This document shows, piece after piece, positions 43,306 to 52,211 of a stretch of 64,000 bases of DNA. The notes under the pieces are model-generated. The model was not told where the DNA came from, searched no databases, and worked only from the letters and a program-made list of their open reading frames with translations. The stretch spans positions 248,001 to 312,000 of the forward strand of contig JAEURN010000006.1 in assembly GCA_016789105.1 (NCBI GenBank), read 5' to 3'. Position 1 is the first letter of the stretch; each line of letters starts with the position of its first letter. The DNA comes from Armatimonadota bacterium (GTDB taxonomy: Bacteria; Armatimonadota; Fimbriimonadia; Fimbriimonadales; Fimbriimonadaceae). Position numbers and translations under genes: made by a program.

Positions 43306-44573
43306 TTCCTACCTGCCTTTTTTGTCTTCTTCGGATCTGTCAGGGGCATGTTGCCCACAACGTGCGCCGTCACCGAGAACTGGACGACCGGCACATCGGC
43401 GATGTTGTTGTTGTTGCTAAACGCCAGGTGGACGTCGCGCAACCGCGGGGTTGCGGAAAGGGAATCCACAAAGGCCGCCACCTGGGTGTTGCTGGTCGCC
43501 GTCCCCCGCACGGTGAGGTCTTTGCCCCGCTCGATGGAAAGTCCGGTGAGCCAGAGTCCGTCGGGGGCCGCATTGGCGGCCACAGTGACCACATCGGCCA
43601 AATGCTGCTTGGGTTCGATCCCGTCCACAACCAGGTCCGACTGCACTTTGAGCTTTGAGGCTTCGACGTTGATCAAATCCTTTTGGCCCTTGATCGCATC
43701 AATCTGGCGGCGATAGTTTTCGCGCACGGTCGCCTCGGTTGCCATGTCCTCATCGCGCGCCGACCAGGCGATGGCCGCCGCGGCGACGGCGGCGAGACCA
43801 AGAATGAGGGCGAGCCGCTTGCGGGCGTTGAGCTTGGAGCTCTGCAACTTCGCCAAATCCTCAGGCAGGCGCAAATTCGTCTGCACCGGGTGGCGGTTGA
43901 GGTTGGAAAGCGGGTGTTCGTCGGTCAACCTCACTTCCGGCGTCACCAGGTGGTTAAGCGAGGAATGGGCGACAACCAGAGGGTTCGCAATTCCGGCGGC
44001 TGCGGCAGACCGGCCGATCTCAACTTCCATCTCGGCTTGGGTGGAAGGGTAGGGTCCGACCCGACTATAGGCCAGGTGCCCATGGTGGAACGCATCGAAC
44101 GCCAGACCTTCCGCACAGGGAGAAACAAGAAGGCAATCGATTGACGTGTCGGCGATGTGTTGCCCGCCGAGGGCCGCTGGCACAACTTGCTCGACCTTTG
44201 CCCCGGCATGGGCAAACAGGCTGCGGGCCTGGATCAAGGTTTCCGTCTTTGTGGCCAAGACAATGAATTCCCGACCCTCATGGTTGATGTCGCCGGTTGC
44301 GATAACGTCATAGGCCGCCTCCGCACCAGGGATGGGGAAGAGGTCGTCCAACCGGAACCGGAGCAGGTTCCGTGCTTCTTCCACCGGGACATCCGGCAGG
44401 CGGATCGACTTGACGAAAGTCTGCCGGCGGCCGAGCGCCAAAACGATTTTTCTTGGCCTCCCCAAGGCGGCGAGGGCCTCAACCGGGGAAACATAGCTGG
44501 CAATCTTATGCGTGCCAGGGTCGGAGACCAGGCAGGCTTCGGGTGCCCATTCGATGACAGGAAAGTTGCTCAT
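43302..44573 (-). CDS. gspL: GspL-like PilM-PilN fusion
   Basis: 423 residues. The cytoplasmic part (1-245) has the actin-like PilM/GspL-N fold with FVKSIRLPDVPVEEARNLLRFRLDDLFP, which contacts the ATPase. A membrane helix (253-270) and a PilN-like periplasmic domain follow (about 275-400, with a coiled coil and GLWLTGLSIERGKDLTVRGTA). In type IV pili these are separate proteins; the fusion is the GspL arrangement. Four-base overlaps with gspK before and the PilO-like gene after. Confidence 0.85.
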   Translation of the reverse strand: MSNFPVIEWAPEACLVSDPGTHKIASYVSPVEALAALGRPRKIVLALGRRQTFVKSIRLPDVPVEEARNLLRFRLDDLFPIPGAEAAYDVIATGDINHEGREFIVLATKTETLIQARSLFAHAGAKVEQVVPAALGGQHIADTSIDCLLVSPCAEGLAFDAFHHGHLAYSRVGPYPSTQAEMEVEIGRSAAAAGIANPLVVAHSSLNHLVTPEVRLTDEHPLSNLNRHPVQTNLRLPEDLAKLQSSKLNARKRLALILGLAAVAAAAIAWSARDEDMATEATVRENYRRQIDAIKGQKDLINVEASKLKVQSDLVVDGIEPKQHLADVVTVAANAAPDGLWLTGLSIERGKDLTVRGTATSNTQVAAFVDSLSATPRLRDVHLAFSNNNNIADVPVVQFSVTAHVVGNMPLTDPKKTKKAGRK

Positions 44574-45814
44574 TCGGCTGGTTGGATCAAGGTAGTCGTC
44601 GTAGAAGCGTCGTCATCCCAACCCCATTTGGCAAGGGGGTTGCGTTGGAGGGGCCGTTCCATTTTTGTGATGCGGGGTTGGCCGTTTTCCACCGCGATGT
44701 GGGCAATCCAATAAACCTTTGTTGGACCGCTCCGGCCTTCGGCATAGACAAGGAAGGAACTGCTGCCAATGGCGAAAAAGTCGGCGACTTGGCCAAGAGT
44801 GGCCGTGTTGAGCCCGGCATTTGAAACCAATTCCCCCAAAGATCGGAACTGTCCACTCCGCTGGACGATGCCGGCAACCTCTTGTTCAGTGAGGTTGGGG
44901 ATTGTCCTGAGCACTTGTTCCGATGCGGTGTTGATGTTGATCTTGCCATTCAGCGTCGTTTCGTTGGTCACCGTAGCGACGTTGAGCAGGGTTTCCGCAT
45001 CTTGGGCGTTGATGCCGGCAACATTAAACACTTGGTTGAAGCTCGTGAACTGGCCTTGGGTGTTCCGCCGTTGGATGATGGCCTGAGCCGCCTGGTTGCG
45101 GATTCCCGCCTGGACCATTTGGGGGTTCTGCGCAACGTTCAGGTTCACACGTTGGGATCCGTCAGCCCGCGTATTGGGGGATTGCGAATCCACCTGGAAT
45201 AGGTCGGCCAGCGATGGCTGGTCTTCAGCGCTTCCCGATGCAAGCAGGTTCGATGTAACGTTTTGGGGTGGCAATAGAACCAGCTCCGGCGTAAACCCTT
45301 TGACCAAGAAGATCTCGTTCACGCTTTCAAATCGGCGCAATTTGGCGTTGTAAGGTGTTTCGAGCGCATTGTAGAACTCGTCCTTTGCTCCGAGCGCGCG
45401 GGGTTGGATTTGATCTTCCCGCCAATCCAGCAAGCATGCCGCCTGTTCATCGGTCAGGTTCATCTTGACCAACTGCTCTTCGGTGGCCGAGTTGATGTCC
45501 ACAAAGCGCGTGGCATCCACGATTTGGATCCGCACGGAGGCGTCGCCGATTTGAAATTCTTCGGCTCCGGCGTTACCGATCGTCGCCCATTCTTCCGTTG
45601 TATCCAAGGCGTTGAGGTTGGCCGATGTGAGGGTCGCCATTGCCCGAGCGATGCCCGCCTGCACGGCCTGTTCCGCCTTGATCCGGCCGATTCGGTTGGA
45701 CTCGGCCCGGATGTGGGATTCCAGGCGGACACTGAATGCGGCGACGACGATTGACAACACGAGGATCGTGCCGACGGCCAAAACAAAAGCACTGCCCGAA
45801 CGTTTTGATCTCAT
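44570..45814 (-). CDS. gspK: Minor pseudopilin GspK
   Basis: 414 residues. N-terminal pseudopilin helix GSAFVLAVGTILVLSIVVAAF; no Glu at position 5, as usual for GspK. Two helix-hairpin-helix (ComEA/SAM-like) regions are visible: FVDINSATEEQLVKM (about 104-118) and KININTASEQVLRTIPNLTEQEVAGIV, the all-alpha insert of GspK. It caps the pseudopilus tip with GspI and GspJ. Overlaps its neighbours by four bases on both sides. Confidence 0.9.
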   Translation of the reverse strand: MRSKRSGSAFVLAVGTILVLSIVVAAFSVRLESHIRAESNRIGRIKAEQAVQAGIARAMATLTSANLNALDTTEEWATIGNAGAEEFQIGDASVRIQIVDATRFVDINSATEEQLVKMNLTDEQAACLLDWREDQIQPRALGAKDEFYNALETPYNAKLRRFESVNEIFLVKGFTPELVLLPPQNVTSNLLASGSAEDQPSLADLFQVDSQSPNTRADGSQRVNLNVAQNPQMVQAGIRNQAAQAIIQRRNTQGQFTSFNQVFNVAGINAQDAETLLNVATVTNETTLNGKININTASEQVLRTIPNLTEQEVAGIVQRSGQFRSLGELVSNAGLNTATLGQVADFFAIGSSSFLVYAEGRSGPTKVYWIAHIAVENGQPRITKMERPLQRNPLAKWGWDDDASTTTTLIQPAE

Positions 45815-46539
45815 GGCCCAGTCGGCGCTCCTCCGCCGGTAATGGTGATCGGATTTGCCGCGGTCACATCGCTGCCCGGCACCCGGAAGGTCATGGTTTG
45901 AGGGTCGCCCTCGCTGAACTCCAAAGTCATGCGGATGGCCGCCGGCAGACGGCGGGATCCGCTATTCACGGTGTCCCAGGTGTCCACCCAACTTCCCCCA
46001 TCCCAAAATTCAAAGGTCACCGAAGTCACTCCGGAGACCAGCAAGCGCTCCGTCCCTCCCTGCGTCGGGTCGCCGTCGGATGGGGTTTGGATCCTGAGAA
46101 ATAGACCCGAAGCGTCGGTTTGGTTTGGTTCGCCAACAGGAACGGTGCTCAAACTGACCTCAGATGTCCCCCCCTGCGGGCCGAACCGGGAGTTCAACTC
46201 CTCGGTGTCCGGGCTGTCGCTCAGCAAAAATCCTCCCGCAACCGGCTGGCCCAAGGTTGTGAAGACCAGCGTGTCGGGGGTGCCGGCTTCTCCACCTGAG
46301 CTTTGGGTGGCCAGGTAGGTCAGGTTGTCGGCGGTGTCGGATGAAACGTAGGCACCGGATATGAGTTGAGCGAGCGTCCGGCGGAGTTGGACTTCGTCTT
46401 GGAATTTGTTTAATCGCGCGGGGGTTGTCCGCGAATAGTCCAAGGCGAGTTGGAACGACGTCGAAATCGCGCCGATCAAAATCAGGCTGAGCCCCAAGGC
46501 CACCAAAAGTTCGAGCAATGTGAACCCCCGGCGTTTCAT
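45811..46539 (-). CDS. gspJ: Minor pseudopilin GspJ-like
   Basis: 242 residues; prepilin site RRG^FTLLELLVALG at residues 3-15, with the conserved Glu at +5. The C-terminal beta domain contains LLVSGVTSVTFEFWDGGSWVDTW and AIRMTLEFSEGD, typical of GspJ. It is cleaved and methylated by a prepilin peptidase not encoded in this window. Overlaps gspI and gspK by four bases each. Confidence 0.88.
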   Translation of the reverse strand: MKRRGFTLLELLVALGLSLILIGAISTSFQLALDYSRTTPARLNKFQDEVQLRRTLAQLISGAYVSSDTADNLTYLATQSSGGEAGTPDTLVFTTLGQPVAGGFLLSDSPDTEELNSRFGPQGGTSEVSLSTVPVGEPNQTDASGLFLRIQTPSDGDPTQGGTERLLVSGVTSVTFEFWDGGSWVDTWDTVNSGSRRLPAAIRMTLEFSEGDPQTMTFRVPGSDVTAANPITITGGGAPTGP

Positions 46540-46925
46540 GTGCCTTGTGTCCCCCCGCTTGTTTGAGGCGGCTCAAAAACTAACGTGGAAACCGTGACCT
46601 CGCCTTTGCTGGTGGAGGAGACGGTGAGGGTGAGACCAGTCACATTTTCCACGCCGGTGTTGACCTCCTGGATCGACCAGGTGTAGTCACTGAGCCGAGT
46701 GTCGTCAAAAGAACCGCCAGCCTCTGATTTCCAGGCCTCTGTCGCCACTAATTCGTCGAGCTTTTCGGCGGCGATGCGGTAAATCAAATCTCTTTGGGCA
46801 ACTTTGATCTCGGCGGACGAGAGGCCGCTCAGTGCGCCCATCAGGCCAGTGATCCCGACGGCCAGGATAAAGGCAGCCACGACGACCTCGACCAGGGTGA
46901 AAGCGGACTGGTGCTTAGCCGACAC
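46536..46925 (-). CDS. gspI: Minor pseudopilin GspI-like
   Basis: 129 residues from GTG 46925, which has GGGAGG nine bases upstream and overlaps the gspH stop by 11 bases. The prepilin site reads HQSA^FTLVEVVVAAFILAVG: the residue before the cleavage point is Ala instead of Gly, which prepilin peptidases usually tolerate less well. The short globular domain after the helix (DYTWSIQEVN...LTLTVSSTSKGEV) is the GspI type. Confidence 0.82.
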   Translation of the reverse strand: MSAKHQSAFTLVEVVVAAFILAVGITGLMGALSGLSSAEIKVAQRDLIYRIAAEKLDELVATEAWKSEAGGSFDDTRLSDYTWSIQEVNTGVENVTGLTLTVSSTSKGEVTVSTLVFEPPQTSGGTQGT

Positions 46926-47481
46926 GGCGTTCGACCTCCCCGGCCTTCCATTGTGTTTCTTCCTGGTCGTCGATTGTGCTTTGGACGACGGCCGAGCTCC
47001 CGCTCTCGGGATTGACCGCCAGCACAAACGTTTGCCCGTCCATGGTGAATTCCAGGTAGGCGCGGTCGGCTGAACCATCAGGATAAAACCCAACCAGCCA
47101 ATCTGATTTGCTGACGCTGTCGTTTGCCAGTTGGTAGCCGGTGAACTCCGTAGTTGGGGTTGGGTCAACCGGGTCTCGAACCGCTCCGAGTTCGATATCC
47201 GGCGCATTGGCCGTTTGGCTCTCCGTCACTGCTTCTTCGGCATAATCCCACCCGATCCGGCCTTCTGTGTCGAATTTCAACTGGGTGGCGCGGTTGTTGT
47301 GGATGGCCTCATTCCGCGCCTTCTGGGCTACTGATTCCAGGGCATTCCGGAAACCCATGGCCTTTTGGCTCCGTTCAATGGCCGTGATGGATGGGAAGAT
47401 CGCAAACGAGAGGATGGCGATGATGAAAACCACCATCACCACCTCTACGATTGTGAACCCGCGCTGATCCTTCGACGGCAT
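46915..47481 (-). CDS. gspH: Minor pseudopilin GspH-like
   Basis: 188 residues; prepilin site QRG^FTIVEVVMVVFIIAIL at residues 6-25. The following domain (ESVAQKARNEAIHNNRATQLKFD) is the GspH/FimT pattern of an alpha stretch leading into beta strands. It sits under the tip of the pseudopilus. Eight bases separate it from gspG. Confidence 0.87.
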   Translation of the reverse strand: MPSKDQRGFTIVEVVMVVFIIAILSFAIFPSITAIERSQKAMGFRNALESVAQKARNEAIHNNRATQLKFDTEGRIGWDYAEEAVTESQTANAPDIELGAVRDPVDPTPTTEFTGYQLANDSVSKSDWLVGFYPDGSADRAYLEFTMDGQTFVLAVNPESGSSAVVQSTIDDQEETQWKAGEVERRVG

Positions 47482-47489
47482 GCGGCCAG

Positions 47490-47933
47490 TTACTCGCCAG
47501 ACTCGATGATGTCAGCCGCGTCACCCGAACCGCCGGGGGCGCCGTCGCTACCCGTACAATACAGGTAGAACGAGGCATCGCCATCCGGGCCGGGGAACTC
47601 ATAGGCGTATTGGTAGCCCCATGGGTCGGTTGGAACCGGCTTTTCCAAATAGGGGCCTTTCCACCCGGCGGCATCCGAAGGCGGAGTTCGCAAGGCTTCG
47701 AGGCCTTCTTCGGTCGTCGGGTAAGAGCCTACGTCGATGTAGAAGAGGTTGAGGGCTTTGCGGAGGTTGACGAGGTCGCCGCGGGCAGCGGAGATTTTGG
47801 CTTCGCCGGTGCGGCTCATGATCCGGGGCACAATCATCGCCGCAAGGATTGCGAGGATGAGCATGACCACGAGCAGTTCGATGAGGGTGAAACCCCTGCG
47901 GAGGACGGAGGATTTGCGCGGATTCGGATTCAT
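47490..47933 (-). CDS. gspG: Major pseudopilin GspG
   Basis: 147 residues; prepilin site RRG^FTLIELLVVMLILAILAAM. The downstream domain carries the signature NLRKALNLFYIDVGSYPTTEEGLEAL and WKGPYLEKPVPTDPWGYQYAY, which includes the calcium-binding loop region of GspG. It is the main subunit of the pseudopilus piston. ATGA overlap with gspF. Confidence 0.95.
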   Translation of the reverse strand: MNPNPRKSSVLRRGFTLIELLVVMLILAILAAMIVPRIMSRTGEAKISAARGDLVNLRKALNLFYIDVGSYPTTEEGLEALRTPPSDAAGWKGPYLEKPVPTDPWGYQYAYEFPGPDGDASFYLYCTGSDGAPGGSGDAADIIESGE

Positions 47934-49153
47934 TTGACGAGTTCCTGAGCTTGAACGATCGGCAGCATGATGCTGAGGACGACGAAAGCGACGAACGCCC
48001 CCATGACAAGGACGATGATGGGTTCTAGGGAGGCCGTGAGGCGGCGCAACCCTTGCTCGACTTCGAAGTCGAGACTTTCCGAGACGCGGTTAAGCATTTT
48101 TGGTAAGTCCCCGGTTTCCTCACCAATCGCGACCATGTGGGTGAGCACGGGCGGGAAGGCCCCGGTGTTCTTCATCGCGTCCGCGATCGGAACACCTTCC
48201 TTGACATCTTGCAAAACGCTCTCGGAAGTGGTGGCAAAGACGAGGTTGCCGGTGGATTTGCCCGAGAGGTCCAGTGCCTCCAAGATGCTCACTCCGCCAT
48301 GCAGGAGCGTGCCGAGGACGCGGGCATATCGGCTGACCGTCGACTTTTTGACGATGGGCCCGGCCATTGGGAGTTTCATCAGCATGCGATCCCTTGCAAG
48401 GGCGCCGGACGGCGTTCCGACCCAACCGCGGTAAAGCACCGCCCCCCCAACCAACACCCCGATGATCAGCAGGTAATTGGTTGTGATGAACCCGGTTGTC
48501 GCCAAAAGGGCTTTGGTGACGGCCGGGAGGCTATCGCCCATCCCTTTGAAAACGCCGCTCAACCGCGGCACGACAAACGTGAGCAAAAAGACGACGACGA
48601 AGACGGCGACCCCGGTCAAAACCGCCGGATAGACCAAGGCGGAAACCACCTGGGAACGGCGGGTCACTTCGTTTTCCAGCAGGTCGGCCAACCGCTCAGC
48701 TGATTCAGGGAACTGCCCGCTGGCTTCTCCCGCCCGCAGGGTTTGCGTATAAACCTCGGGGAATAGCTTGGTGCCTTGCATGGCCAAGGCATCACTTACC
48801 GAAAGACCGCCCTGCACTTCGACCAGGGCCGCTTCGGCTGCTTTGGAAAGCGGGAGGGATTCCGATTGCTCGGCGAGGACGGAAAGCACCCGGTCGAGCG
48901 GGAGCCCGGCGTCGCTCAGGTCGGCCATGCGGCGCGTGAACAAGGCGAGGTCGGCCCGGGTCGAATTAGCGCGTTTCCTTTCGCCATCGTGCGACTCAGC
49001 GGATTCGGATGCCTTTGCCTGCTCTTTGATCTCCAACAAGAACTTGCCCTCGCGCGTGAGGAGGGCAACAGCCGCTTGTTGGTCGGATGCCTCGAGAACG
49101 CCGGTGCGCTTGCGGCCCGACGGTTCGACGGCGGAGTAGGCAAAAGTCGGCAA
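47930..49153 (-). CDS. gspF: Type II secretion inner-membrane protein GspF
   Basis: 407 residues with two T2SSF domains (about 70-190 and 275-400) and three membrane helices. Signatures include FTRRMADLSDAGLPLDRVLSVL and VSRYARVLGTLLHGGVSILEAL. The N-terminal PTFAYSAVEPSGRKRTGVLEA is typical. It forms the polytopic platform that couples the ATPase to pseudopilus assembly. Three bases separate it from gspE. Confidence 0.95.
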   Translation of the reverse strand: MPTFAYSAVEPSGRKRTGVLEASDQQAAVALLTREGKFLLEIKEQAKASESAESHDGERKRANSTRADLALFTRRMADLSDAGLPLDRVLSVLAEQSESLPLSKAAEAALVEVQGGLSVSDALAMQGTKLFPEVYTQTLRAGEASGQFPESAERLADLLENEVTRRSQVVSALVYPAVLTGVAVFVVVFLLTFVVPRLSGVFKGMGDSLPAVTKALLATTGFITTNYLLIIGVLVGGAVLYRGWVGTPSGALARDRMLMKLPMAGPIVKKSTVSRYARVLGTLLHGGVSILEALDLSGKSTGNLVFATTSESVLQDVKEGVPIADAMKNTGAFPPVLTHMVAIGEETGDLPKMLNRVSESLDFEVEQGLRRLTASLEPIIVLVMGAFVAFVVLSIMLPIVQAQELVK

Positions 49154-49156
49154 GGT

Positions 49157-50716
49157 TTAGATATCCTCCCGCTGGCAGACCCGGAGCACTTCTTCGGCGG
49201 TTGTGACGCCTTCCAAAACGGCCAAGCGGCCCTCGCCGAGCAGCGTCCTCATGTTCTGCGCCTTCAATGCGTGGTCTTTGATCATGCTCGCTGGCGAATG
49301 ATCCACTGTCATGCGCCGGACTTCCTCGTCCACCGTCATGAGCTCATAAAGACCCCGGCGGCCCTTGAACCCCGTCCCATTGCATTTTTCGCACCCCTTT
49401 CCGGCCCGGAACGGCGGCTTCGAGTGGTCGTAATCGCCCGGGTTGATGCCGATTGCGGAGAGGAGCTCCGGCTTTTCCTCGTGCGGGGCGCTGCAATTGG
49501 AGCAGTTCGTCCGCACCAAGCGTTGGGCGAGCACGCCAACAATCGATGAGGCCGCCAAGTACGGTTCGACCCCCATATCCAGCAACCGGGTGATGGCGCT
49601 GGGGGCGTCGTTGGTGTGCAGGGTGCTGAAAACCAAGTGGCCCGTCAAGGCGGCGTGAATGGCGATCTCGGCTGTTTCGTGGTCGCGGATTTCACCGACC
49701 ATGATGACGTCGGGGTCCTGCCGGACAATGGATCGCAGCCCAGAGGCGAATGTCAGGCCGATGTTCGCCCGGACTTGGATTTGGCCGATCCCGGCAACTT
49801 GGTATTCGACCGGGTCTTCGATTGTCAAGATGTTGAGCTTGGGGCTATAGATTTCCTGCAGCGCCGCATAGAGGGTGGTGGATTTACCGGATCCAGTCGG
49901 GCCCGTCACCAGAATCATGCCGTACGGGATCCCGATTACCTTGCGGAACGTTTTGAACGTGTCTTCGCGCATCCCCAATTGAGGGAGCGTAAACATGCTC
50001 GTCCCTTTGTCCAAGATCCGCATAACAGCCCGTTCGCCGTGGACGGTGGGGACGATTGAGACGCGGACGTCCACCTGGCGGGCCCCGATGGTCAGTTTGA
50101 TCCGGCCATCTTGCGGGAGGCGGCGTTCGGCGATGTTGAGTTCAGCCAGGATCTTGATGCGGCTGATGATGGCCGCATGCATCCTCCGGGCCGGCGACAT
50201 GGAGTCTTTGAGGATGCCGTCGATCCGGAATCGGATCTTGAGTTCCTTCTCATACGGCTCCACGTGGATGTCGCTGACCCCGTCGCGGACAGCCTGGGCA
50301 AACATCAGATTGACGATTTGGACGACGGCCGCATCCCCGGCCAGTTTTTGGAGGTCGGCCAGGTCGCTGACGTCTTCGGCATCAATGAATGTCTCTTCGG
50401 CCCCCGAGATATCGCCAAGCATCCCCTCCAGGAACTGCTTTTCAAGGTTGTCGCGGATCAGGGCCGGGTCGGCGATGAAGACTTGGATGTCTTTGCCCAC
50501 CAAGACGGAAAGGTCATCGGTGGCCGGGAGTGATTTGAGCCCGCCGATTGCCACACTCAAGGTTCCGTTGTGCGCCGAGAGGGGCAACACTTGGTACTTA
50601 AGCGCAAATTCTTTGGGGACGAGGTTGAGCACGGCGGCATCCGGCTTTTCGACTTCAAGGTCGACGAAACCAAAACCGAGTCCGGTCGCTTTTTCTTGTT
50701 CGGGGGTGAGGGCCAC
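49157..50716 (-). CDS. gspE: Type II secretion ATPase GspE
   Basis: 519 residues; GTG start at 50716. An MshEN-like N-domain (about 30-110) precedes the hexameric ATPase core. Walker A is TGPTGSGKST (271-280), the Asp box is LTIEDPVEYQ, the Walker B region is VIMVGEIRD and the His box is STLHTND. A four-Cys zinc element CSNC...CEKC, as in GspE/PilB, follows. It powers pseudopilus growth from the cytoplasm and is the first gene of the 12-gene operon. Confidence 0.96.
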   Translation of the reverse strand: MALTPEQEKATGLGFGFVDLEVEKPDAAVLNLVPKEFALKYQVLPLSAHNGTLSVAIGGLKSLPATDDLSVLVGKDIQVFIADPALIRDNLEKQFLEGMLGDISGAEETFIDAEDVSDLADLQKLAGDAAVVQIVNLMFAQAVRDGVSDIHVEPYEKELKIRFRIDGILKDSMSPARRMHAAIISRIKILAELNIAERRLPQDGRIKLTIGARQVDVRVSIVPTVHGERAVMRILDKGTSMFTLPQLGMREDTFKTFRKVIGIPYGMILVTGPTGSGKSTTLYAALQEIYSPKLNILTIEDPVEYQVAGIGQIQVRANIGLTFASGLRSIVRQDPDVIMVGEIRDHETAEIAIHAALTGHLVFSTLHTNDAPSAITRLLDMGVEPYLAASSIVGVLAQRLVRTNCSNCSAPHEEKPELLSAIGINPGDYDHSKPPFRAGKGCEKCNGTGFKGRRGLYELMTVDEEVRRMTVDHSPASMIKDHALKAQNMRTLLGEGRLAVLEGVTTAEEVLRVCQREDI

Positions 50717-50863
50717 AGGCTAGAATTTCCTCAATTGCAGGCAGGTTCCTTTGCTGACGTGGCACGCCGGCAAAAGTTCAGTCCCGCGCGTTTCGCAATG
50801 GGACTCTGTTCATACGGGTTTGGATCCGGTTTCGTTCCTGCCCCTCAAGCGGATTGCAGCCAA

Positions 50864-51358
50864 TTACTCACGGCCGATCGACCGGCGGACATGGCAACCA
50901 TGGCCCCCGTTTTTTGAAAAATACTCCTGGTGGTATTCCTCGGCCGGAAAAAAGGTTGATGCGTCTTCGATCGATGTGACGATTGGGCGGGGGAAGAACT
51001 GTTGCGCCCAGCTTTTGCTGGCTTCGGCCGCCGCTCTTTGTTCTGGCGAATGGACAAAGATCGCCGATCGGTATTGCGTCCCGATATCCGGCCCCTGGCG
51101 GTTTAGCGTGGTCGGGTCGTGGATCTCCCAAAATATGTGCAAGATCTCGGAATAGGAAATGACATCCGGGTCGAAAGCTATCTGCACGGCTTCGGCATGG
51201 CCGGTCAATCCGCTGCAGACTTCGCGGTACGTGGGGTTTTGGCTATGCCCGCCGATATATCCGCTCACCGCCGATTTGACTCCCGGCACCTTGCGGAAAA
51301 GGTCTTCCACCCCCCAAAAACACCCTCCTGCGACCGTTGCTAATTCGAGTTCAGCCAT
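50864..51358 (-). CDS. msrA: Peptide methionine sulfoxide reductase MsrA
   Basis: 164 residues. Catalytic Cys is C13 in AGGCFWGVEDLF; GYIGGHSQNPTYREVCSGLTGHAEAVQI and FWEIHDPTTLNRQGPDIGTQYRSAIF are the remaining MsrA signatures. It reduces the S-diastereomer of methionine sulfoxide with thioredoxin. It is likely cytoplasmic and monocistronic, divergent from arsR with 95 bases between starts. Confidence 0.96.
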   Translation of the reverse strand: MAELELATVAGGCFWGVEDLFRKVPGVKSAVSGYIGGHSQNPTYREVCSGLTGHAEAVQIAFDPDVISYSEILHIFWEIHDPTTLNRQGPDIGTQYRSAIFVHSPEQRAAAEASKSWAQQFFPRPIVTSIEDASTFFPAEEYHQEYFSKNGGHGCHVRRSIGRE

Positions 51359-51440
51359 AGCATCACTTAAAGGTCAAGTTTGGCGGAATTGTTCGCGGGG
51401 CCTAGTCAAGACCGTTTGCGCCACTAACCGCCAGGCCGGG

Positions 51441-51446
51441 TATCGT
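51441..51446 (+). promoter_or_regulatory. -10-like TATCGT before arsR
   Basis: TATCGT ends seven bases before ATG 51454. Fits TANNNT and the leaderless spacing. No inverted repeat was recognised here as an ArsR operator. Confidence 0.35.
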
Positions 51447-51453
51447 CGTTTCG

Positions 51454-51807
51454 ATGGAATTCGAAATGAAAGTGGCGGCGTTCCGTGCCCTGGGCGACCC
51501 GACGCGATTAGGGATCATCGATTTGCTGGCCACCCAGTGCGACTCGGAGGGGGCGATAGGCGAAGATGGGTCGGTCGTTGGCCTCTCGGCTGGGGAAGTC
51601 TGTTGCCAACTGACGGGTGCCGACAAGATCACATCCACCATTTCTCACCACCTGCACGAATTGGAGTCCGCCGGTCTGGTGGAGTTAACCAAGCAGGGGC
51701 GCCGGACAGTCTGCCGGCTCAACGGCCAGGCGCTCGGCGAGATATCCGGATACCTTGGAGGGTTGGCGGCGGCAACCGGGCGCGGATGCCTAGGCGGCGC
51801 AATATGA
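51454..51807 (+). CDS. arsR: ArsR/SmtB-family repressor
   Basis: 117 residues with a winged helix-turn-helix: FRALGDPTRLGIIDLLA at the start, recognition helix ITSTISHHLHELESAGLVEL (59-78), then wing GRRTVCRLN. A vicinal pair C50-C51 in GEVCCQL and C112 near the end could bind As(III), though the classical CVC motif is not present. It is expected to repress its own operon until arsenite or antimonite binds. It is followed by arsC (4-base overlap) and an aquaglyceroporin gene. Confidence 0.85.
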   Translation: MEFEMKVAAFRALGDPTRLGIIDLLATQCDSEGAIGEDGSVVGLSAGEVCCQLTGADKITSTISHHLHELESAGLVELTKQGRRTVCRLNGQALGEISGYLGGLAAATGRGCLGGAI

Positions 51808-52211
51808 GAATACTGTTCGTTTGCGTGCACAACGCCGGACGGTCGCAAATGGCCGAAGCGCTCTTCAACCACGAAGCCAAGGAACGCGGACTTGAGGCGC
51901 GTGCCGAATCCGCCGGCACCGAAGGCGGAAAGTCCCTGAACCCGGTCGCCGCGGAGGCCATGGCCGAAATTGGGATTCCCATGAACCATCAATCCCCCAA
52001 ACTCTTGACCCAGGCCATGGCCGATCGCGCCGACCGGATCATCACCATGGGGTGCGGGGTTGATGCCGAATCGTGTCCGGCCAAGTTCCTGGTGACCGAG
52101 GATTGGGGGTTGGATGACCCGGCAGGGCAGGGGATCGAATCTGTGCGGCCGATCCGGGATGAAATCCGGAAGCGGATCAATCAACTCTTGGATGGTCTGA
52201 GCCGTGGTTAA
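51804..52211 (+). CDS. arsC: Thioredoxin-coupled arsenate reductase ArsC
   Basis: 135 residues from ATG 51804, overlapping the arsR stop as ATGA. Low-molecular-weight tyrosine-phosphatase fold with the CX5R loop C7VHNAGR13S. The second and third redox Cys, C84 and C91 in TMGCGVDAESCP, are seven apart, as Cys82 and Cys89 are in the S. aureus enzyme. It reduces arsenate to arsenite with electrons from thioredoxin. The downstream channel can release the arsenite. Confidence 0.92.
   Translation: MRILFVCVHNAGRSQMAEALFNHEAKERGLEARAESAGTEGGKSLNPVAAEAMAEIGIPMNHQSPKLLTQAMADRADRIITMGCGVDAESCPAKFLVTEDWGLDDPAGQGIESVRPIRDEIRKRINQLLDGLSRG

Noticed and set aside
51159-51803. Upstream extension of arsC across arsR and part of msrA
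   Set aside because: The low-molecular-weight phosphatase fold starts at MRILFVCVHN (51804), and the ATGA overlap with arsR explains the start.
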